From the NCBI GenBank assembly GCA_025464025.1, contig JAODBP010000076.1, positions 1 through 12,210 on the forward strand: a DNA stretch of 12,210 nucleotides, in the 5' to 3' direction. Below, one piece after another: positions 1 to 7,171 of the stretch. The notes under the pieces were generated by a model. It had not been told where the DNA came from and did not search any database. It saw only the letters and a program-made list of their open reading frames with translations. This DNA comes from Actinomycetes bacterium. Its GTDB lineage: Bacteria > Actinomycetota > Acidimicrobiia > Acidimicrobiales > CADCSY01. Made by a program: the position numbers and the translations under genes. Position 1 is the stretch's first letter. Each line of letters begins with the position of its first letter.

Positions 1-301
1 GGAGCGCCGCCGGCTGCGGGCCGACGCCGGTGGGCGCGACACCAGCCGCTCCAACGTCACCGTCGGCCTGGGTGCCGACCCGGCCGTGCTCAACGCGCTC
101 AAGGAGTGGCGCAGCAACGCCGCCCGCATGGCCGGCGTGCCCGCCTTCGTGATCTTCCACGACACCACGCTGGCCGCCGTGGCCGAGGCCCGGCCCGGCG
201 ACCGCACCGCGCTCCTCGCCCTCCCCGGCCTCGGCCCGGTCAAGGCCGAGCGCTACGGCGACGACCTCCTCCGGGTCGTGGCCGCCAGCATCGCCTCGTA
301 A
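1..301 (+). CDS. C-terminal end of an HRDC-domain DNA helicase, probably UvrD2-like (partial)
   Basis: The reading frame is open from base 2 to a TAA at 299-301, giving 99 residues; the gene begins upstream of the window. Residues from about 30 to 95 look like an HRDC domain: an ALKEWR helix, then GVPAFVIFHDTTL, then a helix-hairpin-helix-like LPGLGPVKAERYGDDLL. HRDC domains end RecQ helicases and also occur in the actinobacterial superfamily 1 helicase UvrD2, where they help bind DNA during unwinding and repair. The FHDTTLAAVAEARP wording reads more like UvrD2 than RecQ, but the motor domains lie outside the window, so the parent family is inferred. The protein ends soon after HRDC, without the cysteine-rich tail I recall in mycobacterial UvrD2. 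The next gene begins 42 bases later. Confidence 0.75.
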   Translation, partial: ERRRLRADAGGRDTSRSNVTVGLGADPAVLNALKEWRSNAARMAGVPAFVIFHDTTLAAVAEARPGDRTALLALPGLGPVKAERYGDDLLRVVAASIAS

Positions 302-304
302 CCG

Positions 305-312
305 CTGTACAG
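305..312. promoter_or_regulatory. CTGTACAG palindrome, candidate operator/-35 region of the toxin-antitoxin operon
   Basis: A perfect 8-bp palindrome lies in the 42-bp gap before the antitoxin. Its core TGTACA (306-311) matches TTGACA at four of six positions and sits 19 nt upstream of the TACGAT box at 331-336. Phd/YefM-type antitoxins usually repress their own operon by binding short palindromes that overlap the promoter, so this is a plausible operator. An 8-bp palindrome can occur by chance and no second copy is seen. Confidence 0.3.
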
Positions 313-330
313 ATCACTTCCCCCCAACAG

Positions 331-336
331 TACGAT
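331..336 (+). promoter_or_regulatory. -10 box (TACGAT) for a probably leaderless antitoxin-toxin transcript
   Basis: TACGAT fits the actinobacterial TANNNT -10 pattern and ends 7 nt before the ATG at 344. Transcription would then begin at or next to the start codon, as in leaderless mRNAs. The AGGGG before the ATG abuts it and is too close to act as a ribosome binding site. The alternative is a GTG start at 356 served by GGAGG at 346-350. Confidence 0.4.
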
Positions 337-343
337 CCAGGGG

Positions 344-601
344 ATGGAGGTGACGGTGACGACCCTGCGCGCCAACCTCAAGGAGTGGCTGAGCCGAGCC
401 CGAGCGGGTGAGGAGATCGTCATCACCGAGCGAGGCCTGCCGATCGCCCGGTTGAGCCCGATCGACGAGACCAGCCGCATCGAGGCGCTCACCGCGGCGG
501 GCATCCTTGCCCCGGCGAAGCGCCCGAAGGGCAAGGCCTACCGCAAGGGCATCAAGCTCCGTGGCGAGGGCACCGTCCTCGATCTCATCGAACGGCGGTG
601 A
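344..601 (+). CDS. Phd/YefM-family antitoxin (VapB partner of the downstream PIN toxin)
   Basis: The product is 85 residues, normal for this family. The first 40 residues match the Phd/YefM dimerisation and DNA-binding fold: VTTLRANLKEWLSRARAGEEIVITERGLPIARLSPI has the usual strand, 'RxNLxxxL' helix and 'VITxxGxPVAxL' strand. The tail, from about residue 45, is basic and probably disordered until it wraps the toxin. The antitoxin should neutralise the PIN nuclease and repress the operon. Its TGA overlaps the toxin's GTG by four bases (GTGA, 598-601), which favours coupled translation. The start is chosen as ATG 344 because a TANNNT box lies 7 nt upstream. GTG 356 would remove four residues (MEVT) and leave the fold intact. 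Confidence 0.88.
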   Translation: MEVTVTTLRANLKEWLSRARAGEEIVITERGLPIARLSPIDETSRIEALTAAGILAPAKRPKGKAYRKGIKLRGEGTVLDLIERR

Positions 602-1020
602 CCGCCGTCTACTTCGACACGAGCGCCTACCTCAAGCTCCTGCTGGACGACGAGGTGGGCCGCGACGTGGTCCTCGACCTGTGGGAAGCGGCAACGGTCG
701 CCGCCAGCAGCAGACTCGCCGACATCGAGGTACGTGCCGGCCTCGGCGCTGCGCACCGGACCGGTCGGTTGACCGCCGCCGGACGCCGTGGCGCCGAGCT
801 GCGCTGGGAGCGGTACTGGGCGGAGAGCCGGCCGATCGAGCTCACCGAAGCAGTGGGCGGTCGCGCTGGAGCCCTCGCCATCCGCCATGCCCTGACCGGC
901 GCCGACGCCGTGCACCTCGCCAGTGCCGAGGTGCTCGGCACCGCCATCATGGCGACGTGGGACCGGCGGCTCGGTGCGGCAGCCGCGGCGGTCGGGCTCG
1001 CCGTCGTCCCCGCCGCCTAG
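598..1020 (+). CDS. vapC: VapC-type PIN-domain ribonuclease toxin
   Basis: This 140-residue protein is one PIN domain. The acidic residues expected to hold the catalytic metal ions are visible: D7 in YFDTSAYLK, E44 in LADIEVRAG, D103 in GADAVHLASA and D122 in ATWDRRL. VapC toxins cut specific RNAs, often tRNA or rRNA, and are held inactive by the antitoxin encoded just upstream. The GTG start at 598 overlaps the antitoxin stop and has no ribosome binding site of its own, so translation is probably coupled. Nothing is truncated and all key residues are present, so the toxin is likely functional. Its RNA target cannot be read from sequence. The chromosomal setting between housekeeping genes, with no mobile element nearby, suggests a resident module. 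Confidence 0.9.
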   Translation: MTAVYFDTSAYLKLLLDDEVGRDVVLDLWEAATVAASSRLADIEVRAGLGAAHRTGRLTAAGRRGAELRWERYWAESRPIELTEAVGGRAGALAIRHALTGADAVHLASAEVLGTAIMATWDRRLGAAAAAVGLAVVPAA

Positions 1021-1023
1021 GGT
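1018..1023 (+). promoter_or_regulatory. -10-like box (TAGGGT) before the DUF2505 gene
   Basis: TAGGGT fits TANNNT and ends 6 nt before the GTG at 1030. This spacing gives a leaderless transcript. The first three bases are the stop codon of the toxin gene, so part of the match is forced by coding. No Shine-Dalgarno sequence is seen in the 9-nt gap. No convincing -35 is seen in the GC-rich upstream sequence. Confidence 0.3.
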
Positions 1024-1029
1024 CACCCC

Positions 1030-1521
1030 GTGCGCTTCCAGGTGGACCAGGCGTTGCCCGGCTCCGTCGAGGAGGTCCTGGCCGCCTTCACCGACCCCGG
1101 GTTCCTCGGCTCGGTCGGCGACCTCGGCAAGGTCGGCGACCCCGAGGTGCTCGACCAGCAGCGCGACGGCGACGTCGTGCGCCAGCGGGTGCGCTACCGC
1201 TTCACCGGCGACCTGTCACCGGCCGTCACGTCGGTGGTCGACCGCGACAAGTTCGTGTTCGTCGACGAGCACACCTACGACCTGACCCATGCCACCGCCA
1301 CGTTCACCATCGTCCCCGACCACTACGGCGACCGGCTCACGTGCCACGGCACCGAGCGCTTCCACCAGATCTCCGACGGCGCCAACCGCCGGGTCGAGGC
1401 CGAGCTGAAGGTCCGCTGGCCCGTGGTCGGTGGGCTGGTCGAGCGGGCCATCGTGTCCGGCTTCAAGGAGCACCTGGCCGAGGAGGCCGAGCTCATGACC
1501 GCCTGGCTGACCGGGCACTAG
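1030..1521 (+). CDS. DUF2505-family protein, SRPBCC/START-like fold
   Basis: The product is 163 residues. It has the layout of DUF2505 proteins, small actinobacterial members of the SRPBCC (START/Bet v1-like) ligand-binding superfamily: an MRFQVDQALPGSVEEVLAAFTDPGFL opening with the first strand and helix, a run of beta strands (VRYRFTGDL, KFVFVDEHTYDL, ATATFTIVP, DRLTCHGTERF, VEAELKVRWP), and a long final helix from VGGLVERAIVSGFKEHLAEEAELM onward. Such folds usually enclose a hydrophobic ligand, but the ligand and role of DUF2505 are unknown to me. The GTG start lies 9 nt after the toxin stop and matches the family N-terminus. The gene ends in a TAG that overlaps the stop of the convergent thioesterase gene. 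Its function does not look connected to the toxin-antitoxin pair. Confidence 0.8.
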   Translation: MRFQVDQALPGSVEEVLAAFTDPGFLGSVGDLGKVGDPEVLDQQRDGDVVRQRVRYRFTGDLSPAVTSVVDRDKFVFVDEHTYDLTHATATFTIVPDHYGDRLTCHGTERFHQISDGANRRVEAELKVRWPVVGGLVERAIVSGFKEHLAEEAELMTAWLTGH

Positions 1522-2150
1522 CGACCGTCGCGGTCGGCCACCATGTCCTTGAACCGGCTCATGCCGATCGTGACGAAGATGCCCTCGGCCTCGTTGCACA
1601 GCACGTCGCCGGCCCAGAGCTTCGACGAGCACCACTGCTTGCGCCCCTCGGCCCGCTCGAAGCTCGCCTCCAGCCGGAGCTCGGTGCGCAACGGCGTCGG
1701 CTTGCGGTAGACGACCGTGAGCGTGCCCGTCATGCCCGGCTGGCCGTTGGTCGAGTTGGCCATCCCGAGGATCTCGTCGTGGACCGCGGCGATGAACCCG
1801 CCGTGCACGCACCCGGGCGGGCCCTCGTAGGCCCCACCGAACCGCACCCGCCCGTGCACCACCCCGTCGACCACCTCCATGGTCATGTACGGCGCGATCG
1901 GGTTGGCCCGGCCCGAGAGCGGGCTGTGGTCGAAGAACTCCTGAGGCTTGGGCGCGTTGGCCGGTTCGGCGTAGCCCTCGTAGGTGCGGCCGTAGGGGTA
2001 GCCGCCGAGCGTCTCGGCGAACGCCTCCATCTGCTCCGACGCCCGCTCGAGCATGTCGGGCGGGGCCCCGCTCGCCACCAACCGCTCGACCACCAGCCGG
2101 GTGGCCGCCGCCAGGCGCCGCCGGGCCTCCACCGATTCGCCGTCAGCCAT
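1518..2150 (-). CDS. PaaI-like hotdog-fold thioesterase
   Basis: The product is 210 residues. Residues from about 85 to 200 form a hotdog domain with the signature GCVHGGFIAAVHDEILGMAN (HGG at 116-118, acidic D125/E126 at the start of the central helix), as in PaaI/YbgC-like acyl-CoA thioesterases. Strand patterns such as GTLTVVYRKPTPLRTELRLEASF follow as expected. The usual reaction is hydrolysis of an acyl-CoA to the free acid and CoA; the acyl substrate is unknown. About 80 residues precede the hotdog core. Their early part is helical (VEARRRLAAATRLVVERLV) and makes the protein longer than typical 130-150-residue PaaI enzymes. The ATG overlaps the xthA stop by one base (TGATG), so translation is likely coupled to xthA. 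A longer open frame upstream runs antisense to nothing known and lies inside xthA, so it was not used. Confidence 0.82.
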   Translation of the reverse strand: MADGESVEARRRLAAATRLVVERLVASGAPPDMLERASEQMEAFAETLGGYPYGRTYEGYAEPANAPKPQEFFDHSPLSGRANPIAPYMTMEVVDGVVHGRVRFGGAYEGPPGCVHGGFIAAVHDEILGMANSTNGQPGMTGTLTVVYRKPTPLRTELRLEASFERAEGRKQWCSSKLWAGDVLCNEAEGIFVTIGMSRFKDMVADRDGR

Positions 2151-2938
2151 CAGACGTCGACCGTAGCGGGCGTGAACTCGGCCACCAGCGGGGCGTGGTC
2201 CGACGGCTTCGCGCCTTTCCGGGCGTTGCGGTCGACCACCACCCACGAAAGCCGCTCGGCCAGCGGCGCGCTGGCCAGCAGGAGGTCGATGCGCATCCCC
2301 CAGTGCTTGTGGAAGGCCCCGGCCTGGTAGTCCCACCACGAGAACAGGCCGTCCTGCTGGTAGCGCTGGCGGAGCACGTCGACCAGGCCCCACGCCTCGA
2401 CGTCGGCCAGGGCGTCGCGCTCGGGCTGGCTGACGTGGGTCCCGCCGTGGCAGGCGTTCACGTCCCAGACGTCGCGGTCGTCGGGGGCGACGTTGAAGTC
2501 GCCGCAGACCACGACGTCGGTCCCGGAGTGGGCCGTGGCGTCGAGGTGGGCGCGGAGCCGGGCCAGCCAGCCGAGCTTGTAGTGGTAGTGGTCGTGGCCG
2601 ACCTCGCGCCCGTTGGGCACGTACACGGTCGACACCCGCACGCCGCCGCAGGTGGCCGTGAGCAGGCGGGCCTCGGCGTCGGGCTCGCCGCCGTCGGCGA
2701 AGCCGTCGACGACGTCCTCGACGCCGACCCGGCTCAGGATGGCGACGCCGTTCCACCGGCCCTCGCCGTGGTGCACGGCGTCGTAGCCCAGCCCGGCGAA
2801 CGTCATGGCCGGGAAGGCGTCGTCGGAGAGCTTCGTCTCCTGCATGCAGAGCACGTCGGGCCGGGCGAAGGCCAGCCACTCCTCCACCCGGGGCAGCCGG
2901 GCGTTCAGCGAGTTGACGTTCCAGGTGGCGATCCTCAC
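2150..2938 (-). CDS. xthA: Exodeoxyribonuclease III (AP endonuclease, ExoIII/Xth family)
   Basis: The product is 262 residues, the usual length. It is a complete endonuclease/exonuclease/phosphatase fold with the family residues in place: N7 in ATWNVNSLNAR, metal ligand E34 in MQETKL, Y106 in VYVPNG, D147 and N149 in CGDFNVAP, and D247-H248 in KPSDHAPL. The FSWWDYQAGAF and GMRIDLLLAS stretches are typical of the XthA branch. The enzyme cuts the backbone at abasic sites in base-excision repair and degrades 3' ends of duplex DNA. Translation starts at a GTG 14 nt after the binding-protein gene, with no Shine-Dalgarno sequence but a TANNNT box 7 nt upstream. xthA and the thioesterase may therefore be read both from the importer operon and from their own promoter. 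Confidence 0.95.
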   Translation of the reverse strand: MRIATWNVNSLNARLPRVEEWLAFARPDVLCMQETKLSDDAFPAMTFAGLGYDAVHHGEGRWNGVAILSRVGVEDVVDGFADGGEPDAEARLLTATCGGVRVSTVYVPNGREVGHDHYHYKLGWLARLRAHLDATAHSGTDVVVCGDFNVAPDDRDVWDVNACHGGTHVSQPERDALADVEAWGLVDVLRQRYQQDGLFSWWDYQAGAFHKHWGMRIDLLLASAPLAERLSWVVVDRNARKGAKPSDHAPLVAEFTPATVDV

Positions 2939-2945
2939 CCGGTCG

Positions 2946-2951
2946 AAGCTA
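2946..2951 (-). promoter_or_regulatory. -10-like box (TAGCTT) before xthA
   Basis: Read on the minus strand, TAGCTT fits TANNNT and lies exactly 7 nt before the GTG of xthA. It is in the 14-nt gap after the binding-protein stop codon. The spacing matches the boxes before the antitoxin and DUF2505 genes and would give a leaderless xthA transcript. The -35 region would lie inside the upstream gene and is not obvious. Confidence 0.35.
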
Positions 2952-2952
2952 G

Positions 2953-4350
2953 CTAGCCCCCGACCCGCTCGTTGTAGGAGGCCATGGCCTCGTTGGCCTC
3001 CTTCTCCATGAGCTTCAGGGCGTCGTCGACCGAGGCGTGCTTGAGCACGAGGGCCTCGAGGCCGTCACGCACGGCGTCGCGGAACTCCTTGTACGGGCCG
3101 ATGCTGGGTCCGCCGGACGCGTGCGAGCCGAGGAGCTGGTCGTACGCCACCTTGAACGTGGGCCGGGTCTTCCAGTTGTCGGCCACGTCGGGCAGCTCGA
3201 TCGCCGACTTCCGGATCGGGATGTAGCCGGTGAGCTTGCTCCACAGCGCCTGCTGGGCCGGCTCGTTCAGGTACTTCATGAAGTCCCACGTGGCGGCCTT
3301 GGCCTCGTCGGACTTGTCCTTGCCCACCATCCAGAGGGCGCCGCCACCGACCTGCACGCCGCCGTCCTTGGCATCGGGGCCGGGCAGCGGGGCCACACCG
3401 ACGCCGACGTCGGTGAACTGGCCGGCGTCCTGGATGTCGTAGATCGTGCTGAGGGCGGCCGACGTGCCGATGGCCATGCCGGCGTCGCCCTTGCCCAGGG
3501 CCAGCAGGGTGTCGGAGCCGCTGGTGTTGCGGCCGACGTTGAGGGCCACGTCATCATCGAAGAGCTGCTTGACGAAGCCGAGGATCTCCTTGCCTGTGGC
3601 GTTGTCGAGCGTCGCCTTCTCGGCCCGGCCGCTCCGCCCGTTGTCGTGGTCGACGATGGCCTTGCCGGCCTTGGCGAACCACTGCTCGAAGTACCAGGCC
3701 GACATCTCCCAGGCGAAGCCGGTGCCGGCCGCGCCCGACTCCTTGATGGCCTTCGCCGCGGCGATCATGTCGGCGAAGGATGCCGGCGGATCAGCCGGGT
3801 CGAGGCCGGCCTTCTTGTAGTCGTTGGTGTCGAAGTACAGGACCGGGTTCGACACGTTGAACGGCATCGGCCAGAGCGTGTCGCCGACGGTGAACTCCCG
3901 GAGCACGGCCGGCAGGTGGTCCGACGTGTCGTACCCGTCGGCGTCGATGCAGTCCTGCACCGGCACGACGCTCTTCGAGTCGATCATCAGCTGGAGGCGG
4001 GTCTCCTCCAGCAGCACCAGGTCGGGCAACGTCCCGCCCCGCAGCGCGGTGAGGTACTTGTCGGAGCCCTCGTCGTACGTCCCCTGGAACTGCATGGTGA
4101 CGCGGACCTTCTTCTGCGACGCGTTGTAGCCCGTGACCATCGTCTTGATGGCGTCACCGAGCGACTGGCTGAGGCCGCTCTGCCAGAAGGTGATGTCCAC
4201 CGGCTTGGTGACCTTGTCGAGGGCGCCGACCGGGCAGTCGCCCGAGCCCTTCCCGCCGGCGGAGTCGCCACCCGAGCCGCCGCTGCACGCCACGGCGAGC
4301 AGCACGGGCACGAGGGCCAGGGCGATGAGGCGAGGGCGCATGGAGGTCAT
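2953..4350 (-). CDS. Extracellular solute-binding lipoprotein of an ABC importer, UgpB-like
   Basis: The product is 465 residues, from ATG 4350 to TAG at 2953-2955. The N-terminus is a lipoprotein signal: basic MTSMRPR, a hydrophobic stretch to residue 21, then C22 in LLAVACSGG, followed by a Gly/Ser-rich tether. The rest fits family 1 solute-binding proteins. PFNVSNPVLYFDTNDYKKAGLDP (split here as residues 163-173 and 174-185), GGGALWMVGKD and KLTGYIPIRKSAIEL resemble the UgpB branch that binds sn-glycerol-3-phosphate or glycerophosphodiesters. It should sit on the outer face of the membrane and deliver ligand to the two permeases. The ATG overlaps the permease stop in an ATGA, implying coupled translation. 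ATG 4341 (MRPRL) is an equally good signal-peptide start. The open frame runs further upstream, but only inside the permease gene. The substrate is inferred from remembered family sequence. Confidence 0.9.
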   Translation of the reverse strand: MTSMRPRLIALALVPVLLAVACSGGSGGDSAGGKGSGDCPVGALDKVTKPVDITFWQSGLSQSLGDAIKTMVTGYNASQKKVRVTMQFQGTYDEGSDKYLTALRGGTLPDLVLLEETRLQLMIDSKSVVPVQDCIDADGYDTSDHLPAVLREFTVGDTLWPMPFNVSNPVLYFDTNDYKKAGLDPADPPASFADMIAAAKAIKESGAAGTGFAWEMSAWYFEQWFAKAGKAIVDHDNGRSGRAEKATLDNATGKEILGFVKQLFDDDVALNVGRNTSGSDTLLALGKGDAGMAIGTSAALSTIYDIQDAGQFTDVGVGVAPLPGPDAKDGGVQVGGGALWMVGKDKSDEAKAATWDFMKYLNEPAQQALWSKLTGYIPIRKSAIELPDVADNWKTRPTFKVAYDQLLGSHASGGPSIGPYKEFRDAVRDGLEALVLKHASVDDALKLMEKEANEAMASYNERVGG

Positions 4351-5195
4351 CCCTTGACGGCGCCCGAGGTGAGGCCTCGGACGAGGTGGCGTTGGAAGAA
4401 CAGGAGCAGGAAGAAGATCGGCAGACCGGCGATCACCGCGCCGGCGGCTGGCAGGTTGAGGTTGGCGACGTTCTGGCCGACGAGCGACTTGAGGCCGATC
4501 TGCACGGTCCGGTGAGCGTCCTCGTTGGTGACCAGCAGGGGCCAGAGGTACTGGTTCCACGAGAGCAGGAACGAGAAGACGGTGAAGGCGGCGATGGCCG
4601 GGCGGGCCAGCGGCACGGCCACGTGGCGCAGGAAGCCCCAGTGGCCGTAGCCGTCGAGGGCAGTGGCGTCACGCAGGTCGCGCGGCACGCCGAGGAACGC
4701 CTGGCGGATGAGGAACGTGCCGAAGGCCGTGGCCAGGAACGGCACGATGAGCGCCTGGTAGGAGTCCAGCCAACCGAAGTGCTGGATGGTCTCGTAGTTG
4801 GCCACGATCGTCGCTTCGGCCGGCACCATCAACGTGGCCAGGAACAGCGTGAACACCACGCGCTTGAACGGGAACCGAACGAAGGCGAAGGCGTAGGCGG
4901 CGAGGATCGACGTGACCACCTGCCCGCCCACGATCACGATCGTGACGATGGCGCTGTTGAGCAGGTAGCGCCACAGGTGCCCGACGCGGAACGCGTTGCG
5001 CAGCGGGGTCAGCGTCAGCGACTTCGGGAGCAGCACGCCCGGGAAGTCGACGACCCGCGCCGCCGGCTGGATGGCCAGCACCACGGCCACGTAGATGGGC
5101 AGGAACACCACCACGGCGCAGAACGTGAGGAGGGCGTAGCGCCCGATGGTCCTGGGGGCGACCGCCGGCCTGGTCGCCCTCGCGTCAGTCGCCAT
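4347..5195 (-). CDS. ABC importer permease, MalG/UgpE-like
   Basis: The product is 282 residues with about six hydrophobic segments: roughly residues 18-42, 80-106, 112-132, 146-168, 198-222 and 252-268. The cytoplasmic EAA loop that docks on the ATPase is at about 177-198 (DATALDGYGHWGFLRHVAVPL), with the conserved glycine and proline in place. Length and topology match the second permease of carbohydrate-type (CUT1) importers. It should pair with the permease encoded just upstream to form the membrane channel. Its ATG overlaps the end of that gene by 11 nt, and its TGA overlaps the ATG of the binding-protein gene by 4 nt, so the three are tightly coupled. The UgpE assignment rests mostly on the UgpB-like partner. 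Confidence 0.93.
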   Translation of the reverse strand: MATDARATRPAVAPRTIGRYALLTFCAVVVFLPIYVAVVLAIQPAARVVDFPGVLLPKSLTLTPLRNAFRVGHLWRYLLNSAIVTIVIVGGQVVTSILAAYAFAFVRFPFKRVVFTLFLATLMVPAEATIVANYETIQHFGWLDSYQALIVPFLATAFGTFLIRQAFLGVPRDLRDATALDGYGHWGFLRHVAVPLARPAIAAFTVFSFLLSWNQYLWPLLVTNEDAHRTVQIGLKSLVGQNVANLNLPAAGAVIAGLPIFFLLLFFQRHLVRGLTSGAVKG

Positions 5196-6099
5196 AGTGC
5201 ACCCGCTTCTCGAGCACCTTCAGCTGGACCAGCGTCAGCACCAGGATGATGCCGAAGAGCACGACGGCCTCGACCGCGGCCGAGCTCGGGTCGTTCGAGG
5301 TCTGCTTGAACACGTGGTACACGAGCAGCTCGGTGCTGTGCAGCGGCCCACCGGTCGTGAGCAGGTCGACCTGGCCGAAGGTCTGGAAGGCGTTGATGCT
5401 CAGCACCACGAAGGCGAAGAGCAGCGTCGGCGACAGCAGCGGCAGCGTCACCTCGCGGAACCGGCGCCACGCCCCGGCCCCGTCGATGCGGGCGCTCTCG
5501 AGCAGCTCGTCGGGCACCGACTGGAGGCCGGCGCTGATCACGATGAACGTGAAGCCGAGGTTCTGCCACACCGTCGCCATGGCCACGGACACCAGGGCCC
5601 AGCCTTCGCTCTGGAGGAAGATGATCTTGTCGTGGCCGAGCTTCTCGAGCGCCTGGTTGACGAGGCCGATCGACGGGTTGAGCAGCGTCAGCCACATGAG
5701 CGACGCCACGGCGACCGAGGTGGCCACCGTCGAGGAGAAGATCGTGCGGTAGATGCCGATGCCCTTGAGCTGCTGGTGGGCCAGCACGGCGAGGCCGAGG
5801 CCGAGGGCCAGGCCGGTGGGCACGGTGAGGACGGCGAACTTCAGCGTGGTGGTGAGGCTGCGTCGGAACGGCTCGCTGGACAGCACGTCGGTGTAGCGGC
5901 TGAAGCCGACGTAGACGCCCTTCCCGCCGAACGGGTCGCTGCGGTAGAGCCCGAGGACGACCGTGCGGACCAGCGGGTAGAAGACGAAGACGCCGAAGAC
6001 CAGGGCCGAGGGCAGCAGGAGCAGGACGGCGAGCGGCCACTCCCGCTTCTTCCGGGCGAGGACGATCTCCTCGCCGGCGGCGACAACCGGGACGGCCAC
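5185..6099 (-). CDS. ABC importer permease, MalF/UgpA-like
   Basis: The product is 304 residues starting from GTG 6099. After a short basic cytoplasmic stretch (ARKKREW, residues 15-21) there are about six membrane segments, the first at about 22-42. The EAA loop lies at about 199-224 (LLESARIDGAGAWRRFREVTLP), with the expected A, DGA and P residues. This matches the first permease of CUT1 sugar or glycerophosphate importers. The GTG follows the ATPase stop after one base (TGA-C-GTG), has no separate ribosome binding site and is probably translated by re-initiation. The open frame continues upstream to 6192, but that extension lies wholly inside the ATPase gene, has poor composition for a membrane protein and was rejected. 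Confidence 0.92.
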   Translation of the reverse strand: MAVPVVAAGEEIVLARKKREWPLAVLLLLPSALVFGVFVFYPLVRTVVLGLYRSDPFGGKGVYVGFSRYTDVLSSEPFRRSLTTTLKFAVLTVPTGLALGLGLAVLAHQQLKGIGIYRTIFSSTVATSVAVASLMWLTLLNPSIGLVNQALEKLGHDKIIFLQSEGWALVSVAMATVWQNLGFTFIVISAGLQSVPDELLESARIDGAGAWRRFREVTLPLLSPTLLFAFVVLSINAFQTFGQVDLLTTGGPLHSTELLVYHVFKQTSNDPSSAAVEAVVLFGIILVLTLVQLKVLEKRVHYGD

Positions 6100-6100
6100 G

Positions 6101-7099
<999 letters not shown>

Positions 7100-7106
7100 G
7101 GCGTGG

Positions 7107-7112
7107 TGTCTA
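7107..7112 (-). promoter_or_regulatory. Weak -10-like box (TAGACA) before the importer operon
   Basis: On the minus strand TAGACA lies 7 nt before the ATPase start, the same spacing as the other candidate leaderless promoters in the window. It misses the final T of TANNNT, and no -35 is clear because a hairpin occupies that region. It is included because the operon needs a promoter between 7099 and 7171 or inside the end of the upstream gene. Confidence 0.2.
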
Positions 7113-7130
7113 GCGGAGAGCAGCGACGCC

Positions 7131-7167
7131 GCGGGCGGCATCCTCCTCGGGAGGAGGCGCCGCCCGC
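7131..7167 (-). terminator. Long GC-rich hairpin between the nuclease gene and the importer operon
   Basis: Two nested perfect stems are visible. The outer one pairs 7131-7139 (GCGGGCGGC) with 7159-7167 (GCCGCCCGC). The inner one pairs 7142-7147 (CCTCCT) with 7152-7157 (AGGAGG) around a CGGG loop, with a small AT/C internal loop between them. It begins 4 nt after the stop codon of the NYN-S1 gene, a good place for a terminator. No T tract follows on either strand, so if it terminates it is of the U-less type proposed for high-GC actinobacteria. It could also be a structured 5' leader of the importer operon. Confidence 0.5.
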
Positions 7168-7171
7168 AGTG

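Noticed and set aside
598..1020. Possible phage or island origin of the toxin-antitoxin pair
   Set aside because: No integrase, transposase, direct repeat, attachment site or tRNA is present, and base composition looks like that of the neighbours.
507..2330. A 607-codon plus-strand frame rich in Arg, Pro and Ala
   Set aside because: It crosses the toxin, DUF2505, thioesterase and xthA genes in a shadow frame and has no recognisable domain.
2948..2957. GCTAGCTAGC palindrome at the binding-protein/xthA junction
   Set aside because: It is short and made partly of the stop codon; no second copy or matching regulator is seen, so an operator role is not supported beyond the -10-like box it contains.
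4351..4560. Upstream extension of the binding-protein gene
   Set aside because: It lies inside the permease gene, and a lipoprotein signal with its cysteine at residue 22 fixes the start near 4350.
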